39,977 nt of DNA from Methylacidiphilales bacterium. GTDB lineage: Bacteria > Verrucomicrobiota > Verrucomicrobiia > Methylacidiphilales > UBA1321. Location: contig JAJSLI010000098.1 in assembly GCA_021272315.1 (NCBI GenBank), forward strand, positions 1-39,977, read 5' to 3'. Both the position numbers and the translations under genes were made by a program. Every line of letters starts with the position of its first letter. Position 1 is the stretch's first letter. A model generated the notes under the pieces. That model did not search any database. It saw only the letters and a list, made by a program, of their open reading frames with translations, and had not been told where the DNA came from. Shown here piece by piece: positions 24,444 through 32,427 of this stretch.

Positions 24444-26732
24444 ATGATGATCAGGATTCTGCTGTTGCTGCTGGCCGCGGGTGGTCTGCCGGCGCTGGCC
24501 TCGGACCCGATTGCCACCCCGTACTCCGGAGCGAGCGTGTCCGCGTCGGGACCGCATGTCACGGCGGAGCTGGTTCCGGAGAAGACGGGCATCGAGCCGG
24601 GCGAGCCGTTCGACGTGGCGCTGCATCTTCACATGGACCCGGGCTGGCACACCTACTGGATCAATCCGGGTGACGCGGGGCTGGCCACGACGATCAAATG
24701 GACGCTGCCGCCGGGGTTTACCGCCGGGCCGATCCAGTGGCCGACGCCGGAGAAGCACAGCATGGGGCCCGAGATCACCTACGGCTACGAGGGCGACACC
24801 TACCTGCTGACGACGATCACGCCGCCGAAGGGCGACTTGCCGCGCCACTTCGACATTTCCGCGCACACGACATGGCTGGTCTGTCAGGAGGAATGCATTC
24901 CGGGCAAGGCCGACCTGACGCTGCATCTCGACGGAGGACTGCTCAACCTGCGGTTGCCGGTCGACAACAGCGGTTTTTTCGACGAGGCGAGGGGGAGGTT
25001 GCCGGTGGAGAATACGATTTGGAATGTGGAGTCGCGCTATGACATTAAGCCAGGGGTGGGGCAACCAGGCCAGCAGGCACTCTGGATTCAATTCAAGAAC
25101 AAGCTGGAAACGGGAGAACTTGCGGTCGGTCATCTCTATTTCTTTCCTGAGCAGGAGAACGTTTTAAACGCCAATGAGGACGATAACGGCAAGCCAGATC
25201 CCGCGCAGAAGCTTTCAAAGTTTATCCTGGCTTTGACGCTTCAACAAAATGGGCTTAAGCCGGATACGATCAGTGGGGTGTTGGTTTCGGACCGTCCTTT
25301 GATCGGGAATTCGTCGTCGGTTTACATTTCCTCTTTTTCAACGAATGCGACCGATATTCCAATATTATCAGCTTCGCTGACAAATCCTGCGGCCCAGCAA
25401 GGTATCGCGGCGATAAATGCCGATACAACGCAGGCTGCCACGACTGCACCGCCGCTAGGGACAGCGGCGGCTACCTCGGAGACGGCTACCACGGCCCAGC
25501 CGCTTCTGCTTCTCGTCCTCGGCTCGGCGTTCGTGGGCGGGCTTATTCTCAATTTGATGCCGTGCGTGCTGCCGGTGCTTTCGCTGAAGGTCTTCGCGCT
25601 GGTGCGCCACGCGGGGGAAAATCCGGGTGCGGCGTGGAGGCAGGGGGCGGCGTTCACCGCCGGGGTGGTGATTTCGTTTTGGGTGCTGGCGGGACTGCTG
25701 CTGGCGTTGCGGGCGGCGGGGAACCAGCTCGGGTGGGGGTTCCAGATGCAGTCGCCGGGATTCGTGTTGGCGCTTATTTTTCTCTTTTTTCTGCTGGCGC
25801 TGAATTTGTTCGGCGTGTTCGAGGTGGGGGCGTCGCTGGTGGGACTCGATGCGAAGGCGACGAGTCACGTCAGCGGCCTGACTTCGTCGTTCCTCAACGG
25901 GGCGCTGGCGACGCTCGCGGCGACGCCCTGCACGGCGCCCTACATGGGATGGGCGCTCGGCGTGGCGGCGCAGCAGTCGGCGGCGGTGGCGCTGCTGATC
26001 TTCACGTTCCTCGCGCTCGGGATGGCCACGCCCTACCTGCTGTTGACGATTTTCCCGGGCGCGTTGCGGTTCGTGCCGAAGCCGGGGGCGTGGATGGAGG
26101 CGGTACGGCAGTTCATGGGTTTCCTGCTCTTGGCGACGGTGATCTGGCTGGTTTACGTGGTGGGCGCGTTGGTCGGGCAGGAGCAGGTGCCGTTGCTGCT
26201 GGGGCTGCTGCTGCTGGCGGGACTCGCGGCGTGGATTTACGGACGGTGGATCGCGCCACCGAAGCCGCCTCGTGTGCGGGTGGTGGCGGGTCTCTTCGCC
26301 ATTTTTTTTGCGCTGGTGACGGTGAAGTACGTGGTGGACCTAGCGCGGATGGTTCCGCCAGTGACTTCCGGGGCAGAGGCGGCGAGCGACGGCTGGCAGC
26401 CATGGAAACCAGAGGCCGTGTCGGCGGCGTTGGCGCAGGGTAAGCCGGTTTTCGTCGATTTTACGGCGGCATGGTGCCTGAGTTGCAAGGTCAACGAAGC
26501 CGTGGCGTTGGGGACGGATGCCGTGAAGCAGGCGTTCACGGACAAGAACGTGGCGCTCTTTCGGGCCGACTGGACCCATTCCGATCCGGCGATTTCGACG
26601 ACATTGCAGAAATATAATCGGGACGGCGTGCCGCTCTACCTGCTTTATTCGCCGAAAACCCCTGATGCGCCGCAGGTCTTGCCGGAGGCGCTTACGCCGG
26701 GGATCGTCCTGGATGCGCTCAAAGGTTTATGA
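24444..26732 (+). CDS. DsbD-like thiol:disulfide interchange protein
   Basis: A 762-residue protein that carries electrons from the cytosol to periplasmic thiol proteins. It has a signal peptide, an N-terminal DsbD-alpha-like domain (HLHMDPGWHTYWINPGDAG, and the conserved WLVCQEECIPGKADL), a polytopic domain of about eight helices with the two membrane cysteine motifs (LNLMPCVLPVLSLKVF and AATPCTAPYMG), and a C-terminal thioredoxin domain with VDFTAAWCLSCKVNE. ATG 24444 is preferred because it leads straight into the signal peptide; the upstream open frame from 24387 is unlikely to be coding. The linker before the membrane domain (about residues 333-345) contains the in-frame hairpin repeat described separately. 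Confidence 0.94.
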   Translation: MMIRILLLLLAAGGLPALASDPIATPYSGASVSASGPHVTAELVPEKTGIEPGEPFDVALHLHMDPGWHTYWINPGDAGLATTIKWTLPPGFTAGPIQWPTPEKHSMGPEITYGYEGDTYLLTTITPPKGDLPRHFDISAHTTWLVCQEECIPGKADLTLHLDGGLLNLRLPVDNSGFFDEARGRLPVENTIWNVESRYDIKPGVGQPGQQALWIQFKNKLETGELAVGHLYFFPEQENVLNANEDDNGKPDPAQKLSKFILALTLQQNGLKPDTISGVLVSDRPLIGNSSSVYISSFSTNATDIPILSASLTNPAAQQGIAAINADTTQAATTAPPLGTAAATSETATTAQPLLLLVLGSAFVGGLILNLMPCVLPVLSLKVFALVRHAGENPGAAWRQGAAFTAGVVISFWVLAGLLLALRAAGNQLGWGFQMQSPGFVLALIFLFFLLALNLFGVFEVGASLVGLDAKATSHVSGLTSSFLNGALATLAATPCTAPYMGWALGVAAQQSAAVALLIFTFLALGMATPYLLLTIFPGALRFVPKPGAWMEAVRQFMGFLLLATVIWLVYVVGALVGQEQVPLLLGLLLLAGLAAWIYGRWIAPPKPPRVRVVAGLFAIFFALVTVKYVVDLARMVPPVTSGAEAASDGWQPWKPEAVSAALAQGKPVFVDFTAAWCLSCKVNEAVALGTDAVKQAFTDKNVALFRADWTHSDPAISTTLQKYNRDGVPLYLLYSPKTPDAPQVLPEALTPGIVLDALKGL
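25447..25475. repeat. Hairpin repeat, family R3, copy inside dsbD
   Basis: The same 29-bp sequence as 17349-17377 with one mismatch (C to A at 25461). The stem CCGCCGCT/AGCGGCGG falls in codons for the Ala/Thr/Pro-rich linker between the periplasmic and membrane domains of the DsbD-like protein and reads there as PPLGTAAAT, keeping the frame. No stop or shift is introduced. Confidence 0.75.
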
Positions 26733-26764
26733 AACTTTTGTCGGTAACCTGCGTCTAATATCCT

Positions 26765-27394
26765 ATGCGCAACGTCATCTTTTTTGCCATTTGTGCCGGA
26801 TGCTTTATCGGCTTGACCGTATTCGCCCAAAACACGTCTCCCACCCGGGCCACCGTCGGGCAGCCGGCGCCCGATTTCACGCTGACCGGGGGCGATGGGA
26901 AAACCCATTCGCTGTCCGACTACAAAGGGAAATTCATCGTGCTGGAGTGGACGAATCCGAATTGTCCGTTCGTGCACAAGTTCTATGATTCGGGCACGAT
27001 GCAGAACCTGCAGAAGGAAGAGACGGCGAAAGGGGTGGTCTGGCTGCGGATCAATTCGGGGGCCCCGGGACACGATGGCTACCAGACGGTGGCCGATGTT
27101 GTGTCATACGAGCAGGCCAACCACGTGGCGTCAACGGAAACGCTGCTCGATCCGGACGGCACGGCGGGGCACCTTTTCGGGTCGCGCAACACGCCGACGA
27201 TGTTCGTGATCGACCCGAAGGGGACGCTTATTTACGCGGGCGGGATCGACGACAAGCCTTCACCGGACCCGGCGGATATTGCGACGGCGAAGAATTATGT
27301 GACCGCCGCCCTGGATGAAGCGATGGCGGGCAAGCCGGTGTCGGTGCCTGTGTCCAGGCCCTACGGCTGTTCCGTGAAGTACGCGACCAATTAG
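26765..27394 (+). CDS. Secreted redoxin / AhpC-TSA-like thioredoxin-fold protein
   Basis: A 209-residue protein with a signal peptide (cleavage likely after VFA). The body is a peroxiredoxin/ResA-type fold: VGQPAPDFTLTGGDGKTHSLSDYKGKF (family start), WTNPNCPFVHKF with a single cysteine in place of CxxC, then TPTMFVIDPKGTLIYAGGIDD (cis-Pro loop and strand). A conserved-looking C-terminus RPYGCSVKY adds a second cysteine that could be the resolving one. It is 32 bp after the dsbD-like gene on the same strand, a natural source of electrons for it (inference). Probably a periplasmic thiol peroxidase or reductase; the substrate is unknown. Confidence 0.85.
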   Translation: MRNVIFFAICAGCFIGLTVFAQNTSPTRATVGQPAPDFTLTGGDGKTHSLSDYKGKFIVLEWTNPNCPFVHKFYDSGTMQNLQKEETAKGVVWLRINSGAPGHDGYQTVADVVSYEQANHVASTETLLDPDGTAGHLFGSRNTPTMFVIDPKGTLIYAGGIDDKPSPDPADIATAKNYVTAALDEAMAGKPVSVPVSRPYGCSVKYATN

Positions 27395-27403
27395 CGGTTT
27401 CCC

Positions 27404-27616
27404 CTAGCGGCTTGCCAATTTCGTTACGTTGGAGGCTTTGAGCCCCTTGTCGGACTGACTGACCTCGAACTCGACGCGGTCGCCTTCGTCGAGGGTCTTG
27501 AATCCTTCGCCCGCGATGGAGGAGAAGTGGACAAAAACATCCTGGCCTCCTTCATCCTGGGCAATGAAACCGAAGCCCTTTTTGTTATCGAACCATTTGA
27601 TGACACCTTGAGCCAT
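27404..27616 (-). CDS. Cold-shock protein, CspA family
   Basis: A 70-residue OB-fold nucleic-acid chaperone. RNP1 motif KGFGFI and RNP2 motif VFVHFSSI are both visible, after the standard start [20 protein letters not shown] 27616 is preceded by GAGGGGTGATTCTC, which contains a good ribosome binding site; the longer open frame to 27658 is not used by the family. It is convergent with the redoxin gene, with 9 bp between stops. The upstream 195-bp AT-rich region may be a long structured leader, as in other csp genes. Confidence 0.96.
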   Translation of the reverse strand: MAQGVIKWFDNKKGFGFIAQDEGGQDVFVHFSSIAGEGFKTLDEGDRVEFEVSQSDKGLKASNVTKLASR

Positions 27617-27853
27617 GAGAATCACCCCTCGATCATTGAGAAGACGCAATGGTAACAAGCCCTGCGATTTACGCCTGCCCGCGGCATCAATTTTGGCGAA
27701 GATAAATTCATTCCCTCTGTGCGCCTTAAATTGAATTGATTATGATCGCATGCTTTTTGATGAGTCAATCAAAATTATCAATTATCAGGGTAGAAGCCGG
27801 AGTAAGGGGGGCGGTCAGATACTCTTTTTCGAACGATTTGAAGGCTTAAACGA

Positions 27854-28819
27854 TCAATGAAGATCCTCGACCGCAAGTTCCCATTTGCCGCCGGAGGCTT
27901 CGATTTTGAGGACGAAATCGCCGGGTCCGGTCAGGTCGCTCGAGTCGCCGCCGGAGCCGAGCTTGGAACAGACTTTTTGCGGGATGGTGTCGCCTTTGGC
28001 GAAAGCGTTGATGAAAAGCGCGCTGGTATTTTTGTAGACGGCGCCTTCCTTGTCCTGATTGTGCCAAACCACGCGCCAACTGACACCGTCGATGTGGATG
28101 GGATCGGAGGTTTCATTATCGTTGCCGGAGAGTGTGTAGATGCGGTGCCATGACGGGGCGCCGGGAGGACCTTCGGGCGGTGCAGGTGGAAGATACGAGG
28201 CCGGAGGCGAAGGAGGAGGAGCGGGCAGGACCGCGGTTGGAGCGGTAGTGGGAGACGGCGTGGCGGCCGGGGCTGAGGGTGGCGGCGCGGTGAGTTGGGT
28301 CTCGAGCTTGGCGACCTTGGCCTGGAGATCGGCGTTTTGCTGGAGGGCCTCCGTAAGCCGCACCTCGAGATTCTCGATCTGGCGGCTTTGGAGGCGGCGA
28401 TCGTACTGCATATCCTCGAGAACGCCCTGCTGCTTCTTTAGAAGGTCCAGGAGGTCGCGATTGGACTGGGTGAGCTGGTCGATGGCGCTTGAAACGGCCT
28501 GCGGGGCAGGGGTCGGCTGGGGGGCGGTTGCAGGTTTTGGCTCCGGGGCGGGAGTGGAGGCCGGTTGATTGGTGCCTCGAGCAGATTGATTGATGCCGGG
28601 CGCCGGGCTTGGCGTGGGGGGAGTGAGGTCCTGGGCGAAGGCGGAGAGAGGGACGATGACCGCGAGCGCGAGGAGTGCCGGAGCCCGGTAGTAGTAACGC
28701 TTCGCCCAAAAAGAATACTGCCGTGCGCCGTACGTCTTCGCTCGACGCCTCGCCGGCAGATAAAACCCCTGTCGGCGCGGCCCGGGGCTACTTTTGATAA
28801 GAGTTCCAGTTTCGGGCAT
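27854..28819 (-). CDS. Exported proline-rich coiled-coil protein, repeat-extended N-terminus
   Basis: A protein of up to 321 residues. A hydrophobic signal segment (LLALAVIVPLSAFA, about residues 48-61) is preceded by a long basic n-region of 46 residues. The only usable start I find is ATG 28819. Part of this n-region (GARQYSFWAKRYYY) is encoded by repeat family R1, so the repeat seems to have been absorbed into the gene. The mature protein has a Pro/Ala-rich stretch, a coiled coil (about 110-175: NRDLLDLLKKQQGVLED, LEVRLTEALQQNADLQAKVAKLE), a second Pro/Ala stretch and a C-terminal beta-type domain (SWHRIYTLSGND, VCSKLGSGG, GGKWELAVED). Third gene of the apaG operon. Function unknown. Confidence 0.7.
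   Translation of the reverse strand: MPETGTLIKSSPGPRRQGFYLPARRRAKTYGARQYSFWAKRYYYRAPALLALAVIVPLSAFAQDLTPPTPSPAPGINQSARGTNQPASTPAPEPKPATAPQPTPAPQAVSSAIDQLTQSNRDLLDLLKKQQGVLEDMQYDRRLQSRQIENLEVRLTEALQQNADLQAKVAKLETQLTAPPPSAPAATPSPTTAPTAVLPAPPPSPPASYLPPAPPEGPPGAPSWHRIYTLSGNDNETSDPIHIDGVSWRVVWHNQDKEGAVYKNTSALFINAFAKGDTIPQKVCSKLGSGGDSSDLTGPGDFVLKIEASGGKWELAVEDLH
28694..28728. repeat. Palindromic dispersed repeat, family R1, copy B (inside a coding region)
   Basis: On the minus strand this 35-bp stretch matches 2898-2932 with one mismatch. It lies within codons for residues of about 31-42 of the exported coiled-coil protein, before its signal-peptide core. It lacks the downstream half of copy A, so it is a partial element. 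Confidence 0.75.
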
Positions 28820-28836
28820 GCGGTGTGCGGGCGCCT

Positions 28837-29058
28837 TTATCCATGAACTCTAGCAACCCGGACGAAAAAATAAACCAGGGAACTGAACCCGGGCGCGATG
28901 AACATGAAAAGGATCCAGAGGAATTTCTTCAGCGGGTCGGATTCGCGCGTGATGCAGTGGCGGAGCATCTGGAACCAGAAAATAATGCCGAGGACGAAGC
29001 CGATGATTTCGATGTCGCGGGCGTTTTCAAGAAAATAGGGAAGGGCGAAGAAGAGCAT
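28837..29058 (-). CDS. Small two-TM protein, PLDc_N-like
   Basis: A 73-residue hydrophobic protein beginning MLFFALPYFLENARDIEI, with one helix at about residues 17-34 and a second at about 48-67. The spacing and the block PLKKFLWILFMFIAPGFSSLVYFF resemble the 'phospholipase D-nuclease N-terminal' membrane domain found as a stand-alone small protein. ATG 29058 is chosen because the longer frame overlaps apaG. Its start is 16 bp after the apaG stop and its stop is 17 bp before the next gene, so it is the middle gene of a tight operon. Confidence 0.7.
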   Translation of the reverse strand: MLFFALPYFLENARDIEIIGFVLGIIFWFQMLRHCITRESDPLKKFLWILFMFIAPGFSSLVYFFVRVARVHG

Positions 29059-29074
29059 GGAACCGTTCTCAAAA

Positions 29075-29461
29075 TCAAACGGAGGGGATTTCCATTTTGA
29101 AAGGCGGGATGCGGGTGAAGACGCGCTGGCCGTCATCGATCTGGCCGAGGTAAGAGCCCTCGGCCACGCTGTCGGAGGCGATGAGGTGGTAGCTCTGGTA
29201 GTGGAACTGGGTGCCGGGAGTCAGGCGGGGGCATTCACCGACGACGCCGTCGCCCTCAATGACGAGCTTGGAGCCGTCGGTGTTGGTGACAACCCACTTG
29301 CGCCCCTTGATGGTGACGACGCGCGTGCTGTCATTATGAATGGTGATGTGGTAAACAAATCCGTAGGGCCGGTCGGGGGTCCCTTCCTCGTGCGGATTGT
29401 ATTCAACACGGTCAAGGCTGACCCAGAGTCCCGGTAATTCACGAATCGGTTCACCTGCCAT
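29075..29461 (-). CDS. apaG: ApaG-domain protein
   Basis: A 128-residue protein with the single ApaG (DUF525) beta-sandwich domain: YGFVYHITIHNDSTRVVTIKGRKWVVTN, GVVGECPRLTPGTQFHYQSYHL and GSYLGQI, all diagnostic. The role of ApaG is unclear; nucleotide or polyphosphate binding has been proposed. ATG 29461 is chosen because it directly precedes the domain; the longer frame would overlap the thiD start. It is first in a three-gene operon with the small membrane protein and the coiled-coil protein, and divergent from thiD with only 16 bp between start codons. Confidence 0.93.
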   Translation of the reverse strand: MAGEPIRELPGLWVSLDRVEYNPHEEGTPDRPYGFVYHITIHNDSTRVVTIKGRKWVVTNTDGSKLVIEGDGVVGECPRLTPGTQFHYQSYHLIASDSVAEGSYLGQIDDGQRVFTRIPPFKMEIPSV

Positions 29462-29477
29462 GGAGATAACTAGATAA

Positions 29478-30323
29478 ATGATTCGTCCTCCTGCGGAAAG
29501 AGAAACTTCTCGGGCCGGCAGCGCGACCGGGCGCTCCACGGTTCCCGTGGCGCTGACGATTGCGGGCTCGGACAACAGCGGCGGGGCGGGAATCCAGGCC
29601 GATTTAAAGACGTGGACGACACTTGGAGTTTATGGAACTTCGGCTGTCACCTGCGTGGTGGCGGAACATCCCGGGCGGGTGCTGAACATCACGCCGCTTC
29701 CGCCGGAACGGGTGGCTGACCAGGTGAGGTTGGTGCTGGAAGCATTTCCGGTGGCGGTGATCAAGACGGGGATGCTCCATTCGGCCAGGATCACTGCGGC
29801 GGTGGAGCAGGCGATTGCGCCGGCCTTGAAAAGGGGCGTACCGCTCGTGATTGATCCGGTGATGGTGGCCAGCACGGGGCGGGTTTTGCTGCGGAAGGAC
29901 GCCATTGCGGCGTTGCGGAAATTAATGGTCCGGGCGGACCTGATCACGCCAAACCGGGACGAGGCCGCGTTGCTGTGGGGCAGGCCGATTACCGACCTGC
30001 GGGCGCTGGACGAGGCGGCGCTCGAATTGGCGCGCGAATTTGGGCGTCCCTGCGTGTTGGCGAAGGGCGGGCATCTCAAAATGGGCGAGGCGGTCGACGC
30101 GCTGGCGTCGCCGGACGGGCGGCTCCAGCATTTCCAAGCGCGGCGAATCCCGGGGATCGATCCGCACGGGACGGGTTGCACCTATTCCGCGGCGATAGCG
30201 GCGGGTTTGGCCCGGGGGTTGACGCTGACGGAATCGGTGGTGCTCGGGAAGAGTTTCATCACGCGGGCGTTGCGGCGGCGGTTTGAAATCGGGCCGTACC
30301 AATTGCTGAATCACCTGCCGTGA
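29478..30323 (+). CDS. thiD: Hydroxymethylpyrimidine/phosphomethylpyrimidine kinase ThiD
   Basis: Phosphorylates HMP and HMP-P to HMP-PP for thiamine synthesis (ribokinase fold). Hallmarks: ALTIAGSDNSGGAGIQADLKTW (substrate loop; residues about 25-46), KTGML, VIDPVMVASTG, LITPNRDEAALL and the anion-hole/catalytic motif DPHGTGCTYSAAIAAGLARG. The first 24 residues (MIRPPAERETSRAGSATG...) are an unconserved extension; a GTG near codon 24 would give the usual length, so the start is uncertain. No other thi gene is nearby. Confidence 0.94.
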   Translation: MIRPPAERETSRAGSATGRSTVPVALTIAGSDNSGGAGIQADLKTWTTLGVYGTSAVTCVVAEHPGRVLNITPLPPERVADQVRLVLEAFPVAVIKTGMLHSARITAAVEQAIAPALKRGVPLVIDPVMVASTGRVLLRKDAIAALRKLMVRADLITPNRDEAALLWGRPITDLRALDEAALELAREFGRPCVLAKGGHLKMGEAVDALASPDGRLQHFQARRIPGIDPHGTGCTYSAAIAAGLARGLTLTESVVLGKSFITRALRRRFEIGPYQLLNHLP

Positions 30324-30338
30324 AGGCGGCACCCTTAC

Positions 30339-30761
30339 TTACTTTGAAGCGAGGACATCAGACCGGTTGAGCCGGGTCCACTTGCCGTCGGAGCTCTTTT
30401 CGAAGATGAAATTGAGCGCGCGGCTGGAGGTGAGGAACAGGGTCTTGTGGACTTCATTCGAGCTGAGGATGGCCTCGTTGTAGCCGTAATGGTCGACGTC
30501 CTTCACGGCGATTTTCCAGAAGTCGTCGACTTCCTGAATCAGGGCGGTGCGTTCGTCGAGGGAGAGATTAGTCTGGTAGCGGACCATCACGGCCATGACA
30601 CCCTTGCTATATTCAACCTTGGAGACGCTGAGTATCTTGACGGTATGGCCGCAGGGGAGCTTGAGGACTTGGTCGGCCTGAAGGGAGGCAAACGAGCGGG
30701 TGGAGGTGAGCAGAAAGGCGGTGAATGCGAGCAGGAGAATGGGCCAGATACGTCGTTTCAT
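30339..30761 (-). CDS. Exported protein of unknown function
   Basis: A 140-residue protein with a signal peptide (KRRIWPILLLAFTAFLLTS, cleavage likely after SFA). The mature domain has VLKLPCGHTVKILSVSKVEYSKGVMAVMVRYQT and WKIAVKDVDHYGYNEAILSSNE, alternating strands and helices, with one cysteine. ATG 30761 is chosen for the signal peptide; the frame continues upstream but into the intergenic inverted repeat. It is convergent with thiD and divergent from the GlcD-like gene. I do not recognise the family. Confidence 0.7.
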   Translation of the reverse strand: MKRRIWPILLLAFTAFLLTSTRSFASLQADQVLKLPCGHTVKILSVSKVEYSKGVMAVMVRYQTNLSLDERTALIQEVDDFWKIAVKDVDHYGYNEAILSSNEVHKTLFLTSSRALNFIFEKSSDGKWTRLNRSDVLASK

Positions 30762-30815
30762 GGTGTGGCGATAGCGGGACTCAAGCGGACTGCGGGGGTT
30801 TTGGCAAGCGCAGGT

Positions 30816-30851
30816 ATTCGTACACATGTTAAGCAAATGTTGTACCCGAAT
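30816..30851. promoter_or_regulatory. Interrupted inverted repeat, possible operator
   Basis: ATTCG-TACA-CAT ... ATG-TTGTA-cc-CGAAT: the outer ATTCG (30816-30820) and CGAAT (30847-30851) are perfect inverted repeats, and TACACAT/ATGTTGTA inside are nearly so. It lies between the exported-protein gene and the GlcD-like oxidase gene, which are transcribed away from each other, and so could bind a regulator (for example GntR- or LysR-like) of either. Confidence 0.4.
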
Positions 30852-30903
30852 GCGCGTTATTTTGGGGGCGGGATTGCGACATTCATGTTATATCTCCGTT
30901 CCC

Positions 30904-32316
30904 GTGGTGGATCTTACAACAATTTTGGCCGGGCTCGGGACAATACTGCCCCAGGAGCGGATTTTGACCGCGCTGGAGGACCTGATTCCCTACTCGTTCG
31001 ACGGGACGGCGGCGATGTCGCATCGTCCTATGGTGGTGGCGTTTGCGCAGACAACGGAGGAGGTTTCTCGGGTGGTAAAATGGGCCAATGAGTCCCGGAC
31101 GCCGCTGGTAGTGCGGGGCAGCGGAACCGGACTGGCCGGGGGAAGCATTCCAACGGAGGGATCGGTGGCGCTGGTCCTTAGCCGGTTCGACCGGGTGCTG
31201 GAGCTGGATCGGCGCAATCTGACGCTTTTGACGGAGCCGGGAGTGACGACCCAGACGATTTTCGACGAAGCGGACCGGGTCGGGCTGCTTTACCCGCCGG
31301 ACCCGGGGTCGATGAAGATTTCGACCATCGGTGGGAACGTGGCGGGCAATTCGGGCGGCTTGCGCGGACTCAAGTACGGGGTGACCAAGGATTACGTGAT
31401 GGGGTTCGAGCTGGTGCTTCCGACGGGCGAGGTGGTTTGGGTCGGCAACAAGTGCGTCAAGGATGTCGCGGGCTACTCGCTGCGGGAGGTTTTCATCGGT
31501 TCGGGCGGAACGCTGGGGATTTTCACGAAGATTTTACTGCGGCTGCTGCCGCGGCCCGCGGCCAAGCGGACGCTGCTGGCGGTTTACGCGAAGATGGAGC
31601 AGGCGGCGGAGACGGTGTCGGCGATTATCGCGCACCCGATCATCCCCTGCACGCTGGAGTTCCTGGACCGGACGACGATCAATTGCGTGGAGGATTACGC
31701 GAAGGTGGGTCTGCCGCGGGAGGCGGAGGCGGTGCTGCTGATGGAGACGGACGGGCACCCGGCGGTTGTCGCGGAAGAGGCGGAGATCATGGCGCGACTG
31801 GCGCGAGAGCAGGGGGCGCTGGAGGTACGCGTTGCCGCGACGGTGGAGGAGGCGCAGCGTCTGGCCACGGCGCGGCGCTCGGCTTTCGCCGCGCTGGCGC
31901 GGGTGGCGCCGACGACGATCCTGGAGGACGTGACGGTGCCGCGCAGCGAGTTGGCCGGAATGGTGGCGTTCGTGGCGGACTTGGCCAAGCGGCATCGCCT
32001 GCGGATCGGGACGTTCGGGCATATGGGGGACGGGAACCTGCACCCGACTTTTTTGACGAATGAGGAGGACGAGGCCGAGATGCACCGGGTGGAAATGGCG
32101 TTCGCAGAGATCGTGACGGAGACGGTGCGGCGGGGCGGTACGATTACCGGCGAGCACGGAGTCGGGCTGGCCAAGAAAAAGTTTTTGCCGCAATCGGTGG
32201 GTGACCTGAACGTCCAGTTGATGCGGAAGCTGAAGCGGCTGCTCGACCCGAACCTGATTTTGAATCCGGGGAAGATTTTTGACTGTCCTGCGGACAGCAG
32301 TAACGCTTCGCCATAA
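30904..32316 (+). CDS. GlcD-type FAD-linked oxidase (D-2-hydroxy acid dehydrogenase subunit)
   Basis: A 470-residue protein from the GTG at 30904. PCMH-type FAD-binding domain with RGSGTGLAGGSIP (pyrophosphate loop), STIGGNVAGNSGGLRGLKYGV and FIGSGGTLGIFTKI, then the C-terminal FAD-oxidase domain with GTFGHMGDGNLHPTF and GTITGEHGVGLAKKKF, both typical of glycolate/D-lactate oxidase subunit D. It would transfer electrons from a 2-hydroxy acid to the membrane chain. No glcE or glcF is adjacent. The start is uncertain (open to 30826). The last seven residues and the stop codon (CPADSSNASP) are encoded by repeat family R1 copy C. Confidence 0.93.
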   Translation: MVDLTTILAGLGTILPQERILTALEDLIPYSFDGTAAMSHRPMVVAFAQTTEEVSRVVKWANESRTPLVVRGSGTGLAGGSIPTEGSVALVLSRFDRVLELDRRNLTLLTEPGVTTQTIFDEADRVGLLYPPDPGSMKISTIGGNVAGNSGGLRGLKYGVTKDYVMGFELVLPTGEVVWVGNKCVKDVAGYSLREVFIGSGGTLGIFTKILLRLLPRPAAKRTLLAVYAKMEQAAETVSAIIAHPIIPCTLEFLDRTTINCVEDYAKVGLPREAEAVLLMETDGHPAVVAEEAEIMARLAREQGALEVRVAATVEEAQRLATARRSAFAALARVAPTTILEDVTVPRSELAGMVAFVADLAKRHRLRIGTFGHMGDGNLHPTFLTNEEDEAEMHRVEMAFAEIVTETVRRGGTITGEHGVGLAKKKFLPQSVGDLNVQLMRKLKRLLDPNLILNPGKIFDCPADSSNASP

Positions 32317-32319
32317 AAG
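32285..32319. repeat. Palindromic dispersed repeat, family R1, copy C (spans a stop codon)
   Basis: On the minus strand this stretch matches 2914-2948 (right half of copy A) with three mismatches in 35. It encodes the last residues of the GlcD-like protein and contains its TAA. Further bases after it (GCACGGCTGTGCC) resemble the left terminus of copy A. Confidence 0.7.
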
Positions 32320-32427
32320 AGCACGGCTGTGCCGATTACATTTGGAGCTTGGCAGAGGTGGCTGCTTTGCCGGATTCGCAAGCCACTCGAGGTGACAAAG
32401 TAGCAAACATGGATATACTCTTAGTTC

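Noticed and set aside
25562..26443. Long 293-codon plus-strand frame inside dsbD
   Set aside because: Gly/Ala/Arg-rich shadow of the DsbD membrane domain, whose conserved cysteines and helices are in the other frame.
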